DNA of 64,000 nt from Sphingomonas sp. PR090111-T3T-6A (GTDB taxonomy: Bacteria > Pseudomonadota > Alphaproteobacteria > Sphingomonadales > Sphingomonadaceae): NCBI RefSeq assembly GCF_000383095.1, contig NZ_AORL01000010.1:612334-676333 (forward strand). Reading direction: 5' to 3'. This document shows positions 48,483-58,653 of this stretch, in pieces (the first letter of the stretch is position 1; every line of letters begins with the position of its first letter). The position numbers and the translations under genes were made by a program. Under the pieces are notes generated by a model that saw only the letters and a list, made by a program, of their open reading frames with translations, was not told the origin of the DNA and did not search any database.

Positions 48483-49604
48483 CTACTCCCCGAACATGCC
48501 CTTGATCTTGGCGAAGAAGCCGCTGGAGGCGGGGCATTCCTCGCCGGTCTCGGTTTCGCGGAACTCGGCGAGAAGTTCCTTCTGGCGCGCGGAAAGCCGG
48601 GTCGGCGTTTCGACCGCGATCTCGATCACCAGATCGCCCCGGCCCCGGCTGTTCAGCACCGGCATGCCCGAGCCGCGATGGCGGAGCTGCTTGCCGGACT
48701 GGATGCCCGCCGGAATCTTCACCGGGATGATCTCGCCGTCGAGCCCCGGCACCTCGATCTCGCCGCCGAGCGCGGCCGTCGTGAAGCTGATCGGGCAGCG
48801 CGCCGCCAGCGTCGTGCCGTCGCGCTCGAAGATGGCGTGCCGTTTCACATGGAGGAAGATGTAGAGGTCGCCCGGAGGCGCGCCGCGCCCGCCGGCCTCG
48901 CCTTCGCCGGTCACGCGGATGCGCGTGCCTTCGTCAACGCCGGCCGGAATCTTCACCTCCAGCGACTTCTCCCGGTCGATTCGGCCCTCGCCCCGGCAAT
49001 TGGGGCAGGGGTCCGCGATCACCTGGCCCGCGCCATGGCAGGACGGGCAGGCGCGCTCGACCACGAAGAAGCCCTGCTGCGCGCGAACCTGTCCGCGTCC
49101 GCCGCAGGTCTGGCAGGTGCGGGCTGCGGTGCCGGGCTTGGCGCCGGAGCCGCCGCACGGCTCGCAATTGGCGGCCACGTCGAAGCGGATCGTCTCCGAC
49201 TTGCCGTGGAACGCCTCTTCGAGCGAGATTTCCAGATCGTAGCGCAGATCGGCGCCGCGACGCGGCCCGCTGCGCTGGCGACCGCCGCCACCCATGAACT
49301 CGCCGAAGACGCTCTCGAAGATATCCGAGAAACCCTCGAAGCCCTGTCCGCCGCCGAAGCCGCCGGCGCCGCCGCTCTGGAAGGCCGCCTTGCCGAAACG
49401 GTCATAGGCTGCGCGCTTCTGGGGGTCCTTCAGGCAGTCATAGGCTTCGTTGATCGCCTTGAACTTCGCCTCGGCCTCATGGTCGCCCGGATTGCGATCC
49501 GGGTGGAACTGCATCGCGAGCCGGCGATAGGACGTCTTCAGCGTCTTGTCGTCGGCAGTACGCTCGCATTCGAGCAGTTCGTAATAGTCGATATCCAAGC
49601 TCAA
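48483..49604 (-). CDS. dnaJ: Chaperone protein DnaJ
   Basis: The 373-residue protein has the J domain ([35 protein letters not shown], with HPD near residue 34), a Gly/Phe-rich stretch, and the four zinc-binding CxxCxGxG repeats [24 protein letters not shown] and CPNCRGEG. It delivers substrates to DnaK and stimulates its ATPase. It follows dnaK by 66 bases that contain a hairpin. Confidence 0.98.
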   Translation of the reverse strand: MSLDIDYYELLECERTADDKTLKTSYRRLAMQFHPDRNPGDHEAEAKFKAINEAYDCLKDPQKRAAYDRFGKAAFQSGGAGGFGGGQGFEGFSDIFESVFGEFMGGGGRQRSGPRRGADLRYDLEISLEEAFHGKSETIRFDVAANCEPCGGSGAKPGTAARTCQTCGGRGQVRAQQGFFVVERACPSCHGAGQVIADPCPNCRGEGRIDREKSLEVKIPAGVDEGTRIRVTGEGEAGGRGAPPGDLYIFLHVKRHAIFERDGTTLAARCPISFTTAALGGEIEVPGLDGEIIPVKIPAGIQSGKQLRHRGSGMPVLNSRGRGDLVIEIAVETPTRLSARQKELLAEFRETETGEECPASSGFFAKIKGMFGE

Positions 49605-49624
49605 GCCCCCGAGGCTGCCCGCGC

Positions 49625-49652
49625 GCGCCCGGCCCCGAGAGGAACCGGGCGC
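49625..49652 (-). other. Intercistronic hairpin between dnaK and dnaJ
   Basis: GCGCCCGG and CCGGGCGC form an exact 8-bp stem with a 12-base loop. Without a T-run it is unlikely to stop transcription fully, but it could lower dnaJ expression relative to dnaK or stabilise processed dnaK mRNA. Confidence 0.45.
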
Positions 49653-49670
49653 ACGCGGCGCGCCAACTTC

Positions 49671-51566
<1,896 letters not shown>

Positions 51567-51654
51567 TCAATATCCCCACAAACTCTCGAATCGTTCGACG
51601 AGCCGCCTGCCCCCCCTCGTCAAGCAGGCGGCTGACGGAATGCTCCGGTCGGCG

Positions 51655-51682
51655 ATATAAGAATGCCTGCGCTTGCTGCAAG
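51655..51682 (-). promoter_or_regulatory. RpoH-type heat-shock promoter of dnaK
   Basis: On the minus strand CTTGCA (51682-51677) is followed after 15 bases by CTTATAT (51661-51655). This resembles alphaproteobacterial sigma-32 promoters (CTTG in the -35 region and CYTATNT in the -10 region). It lies 88 bases before the dnaK ATG, leaving a leader of about 80 bases. Confidence 0.45.
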
Positions 51683-51733
51683 CGGGTGGCCGTTCTAATC
51701 CCGAAACTGCCACGATTGGGGACATATCTGTCG

Positions 51734-52186
51734 ATGCACCTTTCCCAAGTCCTTCGCGCTTCACCCGTCCTTCTGCTCGCGCTGGCGGCGTGCCACGGCA
51801 AGGGAGAGACGCTGCGGGCGGATCATGGCTGGGTGCGGCTGGCGGCCGTGCCGGGGCGGCCGGCGGCGGCCTATCTGACGCTCCACGGCGGGGCGGAGCC
51901 GGCGCGGCTGCTCGCGGTCGAGAGCGCGCAGGCCGGCTCCAGCGAGCTGCACCAGAGCATGGCCATGAAAGGCGGCGTGATGTCGATGCAGCGGCTCGAC
52001 GGGGTCGATCTGCCGGCGGGCGGAGAGCTGAAGTTCGCGCCCGGCGGCTATCATGTCATGCTGTTCGGCGTGAATCCGCAGGTGAAGCCGGGCAGTCGCG
52101 TCGGCCTTACGGTTCGCTTCGCCAAGGGGCCGCCGCTCACCCTCGACGCCAAGGTGGTCGGCGCGGGCGAAGACGCGCCTTACTAA
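51734..52186 (+). CDS. Periplasmic copper chaperone PCu(A)C
   Basis: The 150-residue protein has an N-terminal signal that ends in LALAACHG, so it may be a lipoprotein (lipobox LAAC). The core has AAYLTLHGGAEPARLLAVES, ELHQSMAMKGGVMSMQRLDG and FAPGGYHVMLFG, giving the histidine and methionine ligands (H-x-x-M-x-M, then H-V-M) for copper(I). These proteins deliver copper to the CuA site of cytochrome oxidase. The ATG at 51734 begins the signal peptide; the frame upstream overlaps the dnaK promoter region. Confidence 0.88.
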   Translation: MHLSQVLRASPVLLLALAACHGKGETLRADHGWVRLAAVPGRPAAAYLTLHGGAEPARLLAVESAQAGSSELHQSMAMKGGVMSMQRLDGVDLPAGGELKFAPGGYHVMLFGVNPQVKPGSRVGLTVRFAKGPPLTLDAKVVGAGEDAPY

Positions 52187-52190
52187 GCCG

Positions 52191-52658
52191 ATGGCGCGCG
52201 ATCCCGGACGGCCGCTGACCCCCGGCGAGAGGGCGCTGGCGGACGCGATGTTCGGGGATGCGATCGACGGCTCGGCGGTGCGGCTCCATCGCGCCTGCTG
52301 GTGGCCTTTCCAGCCCAACGGGGTGGTGATGGCGCCCGACGGCGATATCTGGTTCCACCCCGCCGATCCCGTCTGGTGCGAGGATTTTGCGGATGCGGCG
52401 CTCTCCGCGCAAGGGCTGCTGATCCACGAGCTGACCCATGTCTGGCAGGCGCAGCGGGGTGGGCGCTGGTTCCTGCCGCTCGCGCGCCATCCCTTCTGCC
52501 ACTATCGCTATGAGCTGGTGCCGGGGCGATCGTTCGGGCGCTATGGCATCGAGCAGCAGGCCGAGATCGTCCGCCACGCCTTCCTGATGCGGCAGGGCGC
52601 GTGCATCGCGGGCAAGCCGGATCTGGAAGCCTATGAAGCGTTGCTGCCATTCGCCTGA
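52191..52658 (+). CDS. Small HExxH metallopeptidase-like protein (Vgr-related)
   Basis: The 155-residue protein has LIHELTHVWQAQRGG, an HExxH zinc motif, and a later IEQQAEIVRHAFL that may supply a third ligand. PLTPGERALADAMFGDAIDGSAVRLHR at the N-terminus resembles the DUF4157-like domain at the ends of toxins and Vgr-associated proteins. It has no signal peptide. The start is 4 bases after the copper chaperone stop, so the two are cotranscribed. The activity is unproven. Confidence 0.72.
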   Translation: MARDPGRPLTPGERALADAMFGDAIDGSAVRLHRACWWPFQPNGVVMAPDGDIWFHPADPVWCEDFADAALSAQGLLIHELTHVWQAQRGGRWFLPLARHPFCHYRYELVPGRSFGRYGIEQQAEIVRHAFLMRQGACIAGKPDLEAYEALLPFA

Positions 52659-52779
52659 GCGAGGGCGGGGAAGGCGACGTTCGGCACCGAAGCAGAGAAG
52701 GCCTGTCGGCAAGCGCCGGCCTTGCCGTTGCACGCCCGTCATGAGACGGTGCGGCACCTGACAAGGGGGAGGGGTCCGA

Positions 52780-53292
52780 ATGCGTGTTTCGCTCTGGTTC
52801 GCCGCGGCTGCGATGGCGGTCGTGCTTCCTGCCATGCCGGCGAATGCCGCCCCGCGCGGCAGCTATATGCAGAGTTGCCAGAACGTCCGCGATGACGGCC
52901 GGACGCTGACCGCCCAGTGCCGCGATCGTGACGGCCGCTATCGGAGCAGTTCGCTGCGCTATCGCGACTGCCAGGCCGAGATCAGCAATCAGGACGGCCG
53001 GCTCGTCTGCACCGGTGGACGTCCGGGCAATGGCGGCGGCTGGGGCGGTGGCGACGGTCGCCCCGGCAATGGCGGTGGCTGGAATGACGGGCGGCCGGGC
53101 AATGGCTGGGGCGGCAACGTCTCGCAGCCGGGCGGCTCGTGGGCGCGGAGCTGCCGGAACTCCGGGATGCGCGGCTCCACCCTGTATGCCGAATGCAAGG
53201 GACTGAAGCGCTGGCAGGATACGCGCCTCGACATGCGCTCCTGCCGTAGCGGGCGTGCGGGCAATCGCGAAGGCCAGCTCGTCTGCGAATGA
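52780..53292 (+). CDS. Exported cyanovirin-N-homology (CVNH) protein split by a Gly-rich linker
   Basis: The 170-residue precursor has a signal peptide (cleavage after ANA, near residue 23). Two halves follow, each like one CVNH repeat: residues 27-77 (GSYMQSCQNV, TLTAQCRDRDG, YRDCQAEISNQDGRLVC) and 119-169 (GSWARSCRNS, TLYAECKGL, MRSCRSG, GQLVCE), with four cysteines each in matching positions. They are separated by about 41 residues of GRPGNGGGW-type repeats. CVNH proteins bind high-mannose glycans; the role in bacteria is unclear. GGGGAGGGG lies 5 bases before the ATG. Confidence 0.8.
   Translation: MRVSLWFAAAAMAVVLPAMPANAAPRGSYMQSCQNVRDDGRTLTAQCRDRDGRYRSSSLRYRDCQAEISNQDGRLVCTGGRPGNGGGWGGGDGRPGNGGGWNDGRPGNGWGGNVSQPGGSWARSCRNSGMRGSTLYAECKGLKRWQDTRLDMRSCRSGRAGNREGQLVCE
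53014..53136 (+). repeat. Internal Gly-rich repeats within the CVNH gene
   Basis: Three imperfect copies of a unit encoding GRPGNGGGW (the third shortened to GRPGNGW) form the linker between the two CVNH halves. Codon use differs between copies (CGTCCG, CGCCCC, CGGCCG), so they are not the product of very recent slippage. Confidence 0.75.
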
Positions 53293-53303
53293 CGGGAGCC
53301 TCG

Positions 53304-53328
53304 GGGGCGGCGGGCTGATCGCCGCCCC
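53304..53328 (+). terminator. Hairpin after the CVNH gene
   Basis: GGGGCGGCG and CGCCGCCCC form a 9-bp stem with a 7-base loop, 11 bases after the stop, followed only by TTGG. It is probably a terminator of modest strength ahead of queG. Confidence 0.5.
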
Positions 53329-53362
53329 TTGGCGTCGGCGCTCGTGACGCTATCTGGGCGGG

Positions 53363-54496
53363 ATGCCTGATTCCACGCTCACCGAACGCCTGAAGGCGGA
53401 GGCCGCTCGCCTCGGCTTCGTCGCGTGCGGGGTGACGCGGACGGTGGACGACCCTCTGCCCGGCGAGCGGCTGCACCAGTGGCTGGGCGAGGGCGCGCAT
53501 GGCGATATGGGCTGGATGGAGGCGCGCGCCGACTGGCGGCGTTCGCCCGCCGCGCTGTGGCCGGAAGTGCGCTCGGTGGTGGCGCTCGGCATGAGCTACG
53601 CGCCGCCCGAGAATCCGCTTCGGCTGGCCGACAGCCCCGAGACGGCGCGCATCTCGGTCTATGCGCAGGGGCAGGACTATCACGACACGGTCAAGAAGGC
53701 GCTGAAGGCGCTCGCCCGCTGGCTGGTGGCGGAAGGCGGTGGGCAGCTCAAGGTGTTCGTCGATACCGCGCCCGTGATGGAGAAGCCGCTGGCGATGGCG
53801 GCGGGGCTCGGCTGGCAGGGCAAGCACACCAACCTCGTCAGCCGGGAGCATGGGAGCTGGCTGCTGCTGGGGATGCTCTTCACGGAGCTGGAGCTGGAGC
53901 CCGACGCTCGTTCGCGCGACACCTGCGGTTCGTGCAACGCGTGCCAGGAGGTCTGCCCGACCGGCGCTTTCCCCGCGCCCTACCGGATCGATGCGCGGCG
54001 CTGCATCTCCTATCTCACGATCGAGCTGCACGGACCCATCCCGCGCGATCTGCGGCCGGGCATCGGCAACCACGTCTATGGCTGCGACGACTGCCTGTCC
54101 GTCTGCCCGTGGAACAAGTTTGCGGCTTCGGCCCATGCGAATCTCGCCTTCGCGCCGCGCGCCGAGCTGGCGGCGCCGCATGTCGCGGACCTGCTGGCGC
54201 TCGACGATGCGAGCTTCCGCCAGATTTTCTCCGGCTCGCCGATCAAGCGCATCGGGCGCGACCGGATGGTGAGGAACGCCGCGATCGTCGCGGGGAACAG
54301 CGGGGAGAGGGCGCTTGCCGCTCCGCTCGCGGCGTTGCTCGGCGACGAGGCGCCTGTGGTGCGCGGTGCGGCTGTGTGGGCGCTGGATCGGCTCGGTGCG
54401 CTGGAGCCCCATGCGGCGCGCGCAGACGCCGAGATCGACGAGAGCGTGCGCGAGGAGTGGGCGGCGGCGCTCAGGGAGCCGCGGCGCGGCGGCTGA
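53363..54496 (+). CDS. queG: Epoxyqueuosine reductase
   Basis: The 377-residue protein has a cobalamin-binding reductase core (GLGWQGKHTNLVSREHGSW, in homologues the B12 site region) and two [4Fe-4S] ferredoxin motifs, CGSCNACQEVCPTG and CDDCLSVCPWNKF. The C-terminus has HEAT-like helices (GEDRMVRN region, APLAALLGDEAPVVRGAAVWAL). It reduces epoxyqueuosine to queuosine in tRNA wobble positions. The stop overlaps the convergent lipoprotein gene by 26 bases. Confidence 0.94.
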   Translation: MPDSTLTERLKAEAARLGFVACGVTRTVDDPLPGERLHQWLGEGAHGDMGWMEARADWRRSPAALWPEVRSVVALGMSYAPPENPLRLADSPETARISVYAQGQDYHDTVKKALKALARWLVAEGGGQLKVFVDTAPVMEKPLAMAAGLGWQGKHTNLVSREHGSWLLLGMLFTELELEPDARSRDTCGSCNACQEVCPTGAFPAPYRIDARRCISYLTIELHGPIPRDLRPGIGNHVYGCDDCLSVCPWNKFAASAHANLAFAPRAELAAPHVADLLALDDASFRQIFSGSPIKRIGRDRMVRNAAIVAGNSGERALAAPLAALLGDEAPVVRGAAVWALDRLGALEPHAARADAEIDESVREEWAAALREPRRGG

Positions 54497-54860
54497 GCGA
54501 AGCGATGCAGGAGGCGCGGTCCATGTCTTCGCCCGCTGGCGTGCGCGCATCGACATAGGTGACGACGGGCTCGCTCCCCGCCTTGGCCGGATAGAGATAG
54601 GCGTCCAGCACGCAGGCCGGGCCTACGAACTGGAGCCGCTGCGCCTGCCCTTCATGTCCGTCGAGGTCGGCGTCCCCGAACAGGGCGACCAGTTGCGCCT
54701 TCGTCTTGCCCATCACGCGCTCCAGCCCGGCCTCGTGGATCTTCGCGGGCTTCTGGGCGACGGGCGGCGGCGCGGTGGCCGGCTTGGGCGCGGGCGTGGC
54801 GCAACCGGCGAGCAACAGCGCCGGCACGAGCGGAAGCAGGAAAGGACCGCGACGAATCAT
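54471..54860 (-). CDS. Small putative lipoprotein
   Basis: The 129-residue protein has a lipoprotein signal (MIRRGPFLLPLVPALLLAGC, lipobox LLAGC), a Pro/Ala-rich linker, then GLERVMGKTKAQLVALFGDADLDGHEGQAQRLQFVG and a C-terminal PACVLDAYLYPAKAGSEPVVTYVDARTPAG. The second half resembles SmpA/BamE-like folds in which an outer-membrane lipoprotein monitors envelope assembly, but the match is only by pattern. It overlaps queG's 3' end. Confidence 0.7.
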   Translation of the reverse strand: MIRRGPFLLPLVPALLLAGCATPAPKPATAPPPVAQKPAKIHEAGLERVMGKTKAQLVALFGDADLDGHEGQAQRLQFVGPACVLDAYLYPAKAGSEPVVTYVDARTPAGEDMDRASCIASLSRRAAAP

Positions 54861-54984
54861 GCGCCTGATCTGCCACGGGAAATCGCGCGCGCAAACCGGG
54901 GAGCTGTCGGGTGCCCGCGAGTCGCAAAGATTGCGCGCCGGCTCGTCGCCCGCTAACCGCGCGCCAATTCTCCAGGAGATTTTC

Positions 54985-55980
54985 GTGACCGACACCACGC
55001 TCGACATCATCGCGATCGGCAACGCCCTTGTGGACGTGCTCTCGCCCACCACCGACGCCTTCCTCGCCGAAGAGGGCCTCACCGCCGGCGCGATGCAGCT
55101 CATCGATGCCACCCAGGCGACCGCGCTCTACGGCCGCATGGGGCCGGGCCGCGAGATTTCGGGCGGCTCGGCCGGCAACACCGTCGCAGGCGCGGCGATG
55201 ATGGGCGCGCGTTGCGCCTTCATCGGGCAGGTCGCCAAGGACCAGCTCGGCGAAGTGTTCGTCCACGATCTGGAATCGCAGGGCATCGAGTTCACCGTGC
55301 CCGCGCGCGAGGCGGACATCCCGACCGGCCGTTGTCTCATCCTCGTCTCGCCCGGCGGCGAGCGCACGATGAACACCTATCTCGGCGCCGCGCAGTTCCT
55401 GCCGCCGGCGTCGGTGGACGAGGCGCAGGTCGCGTCGGCCAAGGTGTTGCTGCTCGAAGGCTATCTGTGGGACCCGGCCGAGCCGCGCGCGGCGATGAAG
55501 GCGGCGATCAGGATGGCGCGCAAGGCGGGCCGCGAGGTGGCGCTGGGCGTCTCGGCGGTGTTCTGCATCATGAACCACCTCGAGGATTTCCGCGCGCTGG
55601 TGAACGACGGCGACATCGACATCCTGTTCGCCAACGAGGAAGAGCTGCTGGCGCTCACCGGCGAGGGCGATTTCGAGGCGGCGGTGGCCGCGCTGGCGCC
55701 GAAGCTGCCTCTGCTGGTGGCGACGCGCGGCGCCGAGGGTGCGACCGCGGTCAAGAATGGCGAACGCTTCCATGTCGCCGCCGAGCCGGTCGCGCGGGTG
55801 GTGGACACCACCGGCGCGGGCGATCTCTTCTCGGCGGGCTATCTGGTCGGTCATGTGCAGGGTCGTCCGGTCGCGGAGTGCCTCACCATGGGCGCGATCG
55901 CGGCGGCCGAGGTGATCTCGCACTTCGGTGCCCGCCCGGAGCAGGATCTCAAGGCGCTGATCGCCGCCCGCCTCGGCTGA
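54985..55980 (+). CDS. PfkB-family carbohydrate/nucleoside kinase (adenosine kinase-like)
   Basis: The 331-residue protein starts IIAIGNALVDVLSPTTDAFL and has the PfkB signatures GGSAGNTVAGAAMMGARCAFIGQVAKDQLGE in part and DTTGAGDLFSAGYLVGHVQG with the catalytic aspartate of DTTGAGD. The layout with a lid region and EGYLWDP resembles adenosine kinases of alphaproteobacteria. It phosphorylates a nucleoside or sugar; adenosine is the best guess. The GTG at 54985 has AGGAG 6 bases upstream. A strong terminator follows. Confidence 0.85.
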   Translation: MTDTTLDIIAIGNALVDVLSPTTDAFLAEEGLTAGAMQLIDATQATALYGRMGPGREISGGSAGNTVAGAAMMGARCAFIGQVAKDQLGEVFVHDLESQGIEFTVPAREADIPTGRCLILVSPGGERTMNTYLGAAQFLPPASVDEAQVASAKVLLLEGYLWDPAEPRAAMKAAIRMARKAGREVALGVSAVFCIMNHLEDFRALVNDGDIDILFANEEELLALTGEGDFEAAVAALAPKLPLLVATRGAEGATAVKNGERFHVAAEPVARVVDTTGAGDLFSAGYLVGHVQGRPVAECLTMGAIAAAEVISHFGARPEQDLKALIAARLG

Positions 55981-56002
55981 TCGGGTTCACCCCAAAAGAG
56001 AA

Positions 56003-56038
56003 GGGGCGGGAGGCTACCCAAGCCTCCCGCCCCTTTTT
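56003..56038. terminator. Strong bidirectional intrinsic terminator
   Basis: A perfect 13-bp GC-rich stem (GGGGCGGGAGGCT with AGCCTCCCGCCCC) with a 5-base loop is followed by TTTTT on the plus strand; on the minus strand the stem is followed by TTCTCTTTT. It lies between the convergent kinase and permease genes and should end both transcripts. Confidence 0.88.
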
Positions 56039-56058
56039 CGTGTCCGTCGGACGGCGGA

Positions 56059-57642
56059 TCAGGCCTTCACGGCCGTCATGTCCGCCTCGCCGTCGGCCTC
56101 GACCGTCCCGCGCCCGACATGCGAGCGCGAGCGGCTGTAGAAGAAATAGACGCACAGGCCCACCGCGCCCCACACCGGAAGCACGAGGATCGCCGACAGC
56201 GTCAGCGAGGCATAGAGGGCGAGGCAGCCGATGATCGCGAGCGGCGCCACGATCCACACCAGCGGCGTGCGGAAGGGGCGGGGGCGGTCGGGATCAGTCT
56301 TGCGCAACACCATCACCGAGATCGCCACCATCGAGAAGGCGAAGAGCGTGCCCGAGTTCGAATAGTCGGCCAGCTTGCCCACCGGCAGGAAGGCCGCCGC
56401 GAGCGTGGCGCCGGCGCCGGTCACGAAGGTGACGACGTGCGGCGTGCGGAACTTGGTGTGCACGCTCGCCAGCTTGGCGGGCAGCAGGCCGTCGCGCGCC
56501 ATGGTGAAGAAGATGCGGGTCTGGCCGTACATCATCATCAGCACGACCGACGGCAGCGCCAGCACGGCGGCGAGGCCCACGAACCAGCCGAAGATCGGAT
56601 GGCCGATCACCTGGAGCACATGGACGAGCGCTTCCTTCGAGCAGACCAGCGGCTCGATCGAACCGCCGCTGACGATCGCGGCGCAGCGGCCGGCGATCTC
56701 GGCCGAGCCCGGCGGGAGCACCGCGCCGTCCGCGCCGACGACCGGCTGCGCGCCGATCGCGCCGATCGCGCCCGAGGCGACGAGCAGGTAGAAGAGGGTG
56801 CAGATCAGGAGCGAACCGATCAGGCCGATCGGCACGTTGCGCTGCGGGTTCTTGGTCTCCTCGGCCGCCGTCGAGACGGCGTCGAAGCCCACATAGGCGA
56901 AGAAGATCGAGGCGGCCGCGCCGAACACGCCCACCGAGCCGGTCGGCATGAAGGGCGTGAAATGCGCGGTGTTCATGCCCGGCAGCGTCAGCGCGACGAA
57001 CAGCGAGAGCGCGGCGATCTTGATGCAGACGAGCAGCGCATTGACGCGCGCGCTCTCGGTCGTGCCGATCACCAGCAGGCTCATCACCAGGATCGAGATG
57101 AAGATCGCCGGCACGTTGATCCAGCCGCCGGTCTGCGCCGCGGTCATCAGGTCCGCCGACGGCTTGGCGCCGAACGCCAGCTGCACATGCGCCATGAGCG
57201 CGTCGGCGTTACTGATAATGGCGGGGAAATGATATCCCGATGCCCCGAGCAATCCGACCGCATGGTTGGACCAGCCGACCGCGACGGCGCTCGCGCCCAC
57301 CGCATATTCGAGGATCAGCGCCCAGCCGACCATCCACGCCAGCACCTCGCCGACGACCGCATAGGTGTAGGTGTAGGCAGAGCCCGCCACCGGCACCATC
57401 GAGGCCAGCTCCGAATAGCAGAGCGCGGCCACACAGCAGACGAAGCCCGCGATGATGAAGCTGAACAGCATGCCCGGGCCGGCCTTTTGCGCGGCCTCGG
57501 AGGTGAGCACGAAAATGCCGGTGCCGATCACGGCGCCGATGCCCAGCATGGTCAGTTGGAAGGCACCAAGCGATCGGTGCAGCGATTTCTTTTCCGCCGT
57601 CGCGAGGATCGCGTCCAACGGCTTCACACGGCCAAAGATCAT
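56059..57642 (-). CDS. APC-superfamily amino acid permease (cationic amino acid transporter type)
   Basis: The 527-residue protein has 12 or more hydrophobic segments. LTMLGIGAVIGTGIFVLT is the APC signature in TM1, ACYSELASMVPVAGSAYTYTY-type sequence follows in TM3, and FFAYVGFDAVSTAAEETKNPQRNVPIG in part marks TM6. The pattern fits the CAT-like YfnA/YhdG family that imports amino acids by proton symport. The specific substrate is not evident. A perfect 8-bp hairpin (57661-57680) lies in its leader. It converges on the adenosine kinase-like gene. Confidence 0.9.
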   Translation of the reverse strand: MIFGRVKPLDAILATAEKKSLHRSLGAFQLTMLGIGAVIGTGIFVLTSEAAQKAGPGMLFSFIIAGFVCCVAALCYSELASMVPVAGSAYTYTYAVVGEVLAWMVGWALILEYAVGASAVAVGWSNHAVGLLGASGYHFPAIISNADALMAHVQLAFGAKPSADLMTAAQTGGWINVPAIFISILVMSLLVIGTTESARVNALLVCIKIAALSLFVALTLPGMNTAHFTPFMPTGSVGVFGAAASIFFAYVGFDAVSTAAEETKNPQRNVPIGLIGSLLICTLFYLLVASGAIGAIGAQPVVGADGAVLPPGSAEIAGRCAAIVSGGSIEPLVCSKEALVHVLQVIGHPIFGWFVGLAAVLALPSVVLMMMYGQTRIFFTMARDGLLPAKLASVHTKFRTPHVVTFVTGAGATLAAAFLPVGKLADYSNSGTLFAFSMVAISVMVLRKTDPDRPRPFRTPLVWIVAPLAIIGCLALYASLTLSAILVLPVWGAVGLCVYFFYSRSRSHVGRGTVEADGEADMTAVKA

Positions 57643-57785
57643 GCAATCAGGTCCCTCAGTCGGCCGCCTTGGGGCGGCCGAGCACTATGGGGCCGGGAGC
57701 CTAGTCGCTATTCTGTCGTGTGCAAGCGGCGATGCGGGAGCCGAAAGGCCTTAGGCACGTTTTGAGGCGTTTTGGCGACAGTCCG

Positions 57786-58166
57786 TCAGGGGCGCGTCAG
57801 CATCGGGCCGAGCGGCCGCCCACCGAACAGATGCACATGGAAATGCGGCACTTCCTGATGCCCGTGCGCCCCGACATTGGCGAGCAGGCGATAGCCCGGC
57901 GCCACCAGCCCCTGTTCGCGCGCGACATGGCCGACGGCGCGGATGAAGCCCGCGATCTCCGCGTCGGGCGCATGGGCGGAGAAATCGTCCCACGAGACAT
58001 AGCGCCCCTTGGGAATCACCAGGATGTGCGTCGGCGCCTGCGGATTGATGTCGTGGAAGGCGAGGGCGAACTCGTCCTCATAGACCTTCTTCGACGGGAT
58101 CTCGCCGCGCAGGATGCGGGCGAAGATGTTGGCGTCGTCATAGGGCAGGGTGGCGTCGATGGGCAT
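57786..58166 (-). CDS. hinT: HIT-family protein HinT
   Basis: The 126-residue protein has NIFARILRGEIPSKKVYED and the histidine triad HFHVHLFGG, with HILVIPKGRYVSWDDF between. HinT-type proteins hydrolyse nucleoside phosphoramidates. It overlaps the hisE stop by one base (TGATG), so it belongs to the histidine operon by transcription and translation coupling, an arrangement seen in other alphaproteobacteria. Confidence 0.92.
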   Translation of the reverse strand: MPIDATLPYDDANIFARILRGEIPSKKVYEDEFALAFHDINPQAPTHILVIPKGRYVSWDDFSAHAPDAEIAGFIRAVGHVAREQGLVAPGYRLLANVGAHGHQEVPHFHVHLFGGRPLGPMLTRP

Positions 58167-58603
58167 CAGCCCCTCCGGATCAGCGGGCGGGTATCGGGCT
58201 TGGACCCGAAGGAAAGGCTGGGGCCGTCGTCGTCCGGCGAGGCGGGCTTCGCGCCGAGCGGGCGTGGCGCAGGCTCGGAGGCAGGCGTCGCCGTGCGCGA
58301 GGCCTTCTCGTCGAGGCCGGAGACGCCTTCGCGGCGATCCAGCTCGGCGAGCACGTCGGAGAAGGGAACGCCGCTCGCTTCGAGCAGCACCAGCAGGTGG
58401 AAGATCAGGTCCGCCGCTTCGCCGGTCAGATCCTTCTTCGTCCCGGACATCGCGGCGATGACGCTTTCCACGGCCTCCTCGCCCACCTTCTGCGCGATCT
58501 TGGGCAAGCCCTTCGCGAACAGCGAGGCGACGTAGGAGGAGCCGGGCTCCGCCTGGCGGCGGGCGGCGATGGTGGTGACGAGCCTGTCGAGTGTATCGGC
58601 CAT
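58166..58603 (-). CDS. hisE: Phosphoribosyl-ATP pyrophosphatase HisE, with a C-terminal extension
   Basis: The 145-residue protein contains a HisE/MazG-like core: SSYVASLFAKGLPKIAQKVGEEAVESVIAAMSG (about residues 22-54) and LTGEAADLIFHLLVLLEASGV, with the E-E...E-x-x-D metal ligands. HisE usually has about 105 residues. About 45 extra residues here (after REGVSGL) are Pro/Ser/Asp-rich and look disordered. It hydrolyses PR-ATP to PR-AMP in histidine synthesis. It precedes hinT by a one-base overlap. Confidence 0.92.
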   Translation of the reverse strand: MADTLDRLVTTIAARRQAEPGSSYVASLFAKGLPKIAQKVGEEAVESVIAAMSGTKKDLTGEAADLIFHLLVLLEASGVPFSDVLAELDRREGVSGLDEKASRTATPASEPAPRPLGAKPASPDDDGPSLSFGSKPDTRPLIRRG

Positions 58604-58653
58604 GCCCGCTCTCTTGGGGCGGGCAGGCCGACGGGTCAACCGCTCGGGGCGTC

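Noticed and set aside
52191..52658. Type VI secretion or toxin locus around the Vgr-related small protein
   Set aside because: No VgrG, Hcp, PAAR or immunity genes are nearby; only the small HExxH domain resembles such proteins.
57661..57680. Hairpin CGGCCGCC-TTGG-GGCGGCCG as a terminator of hinT
   Set aside because: It lies upstream of the permease on the minus strand, after hinT's end on the wrong side for termination (hinT ends at 57786 and transcription continues leftward through 100 more bases), and it lacks a T-run; more likely a leader hairpin of the permease.
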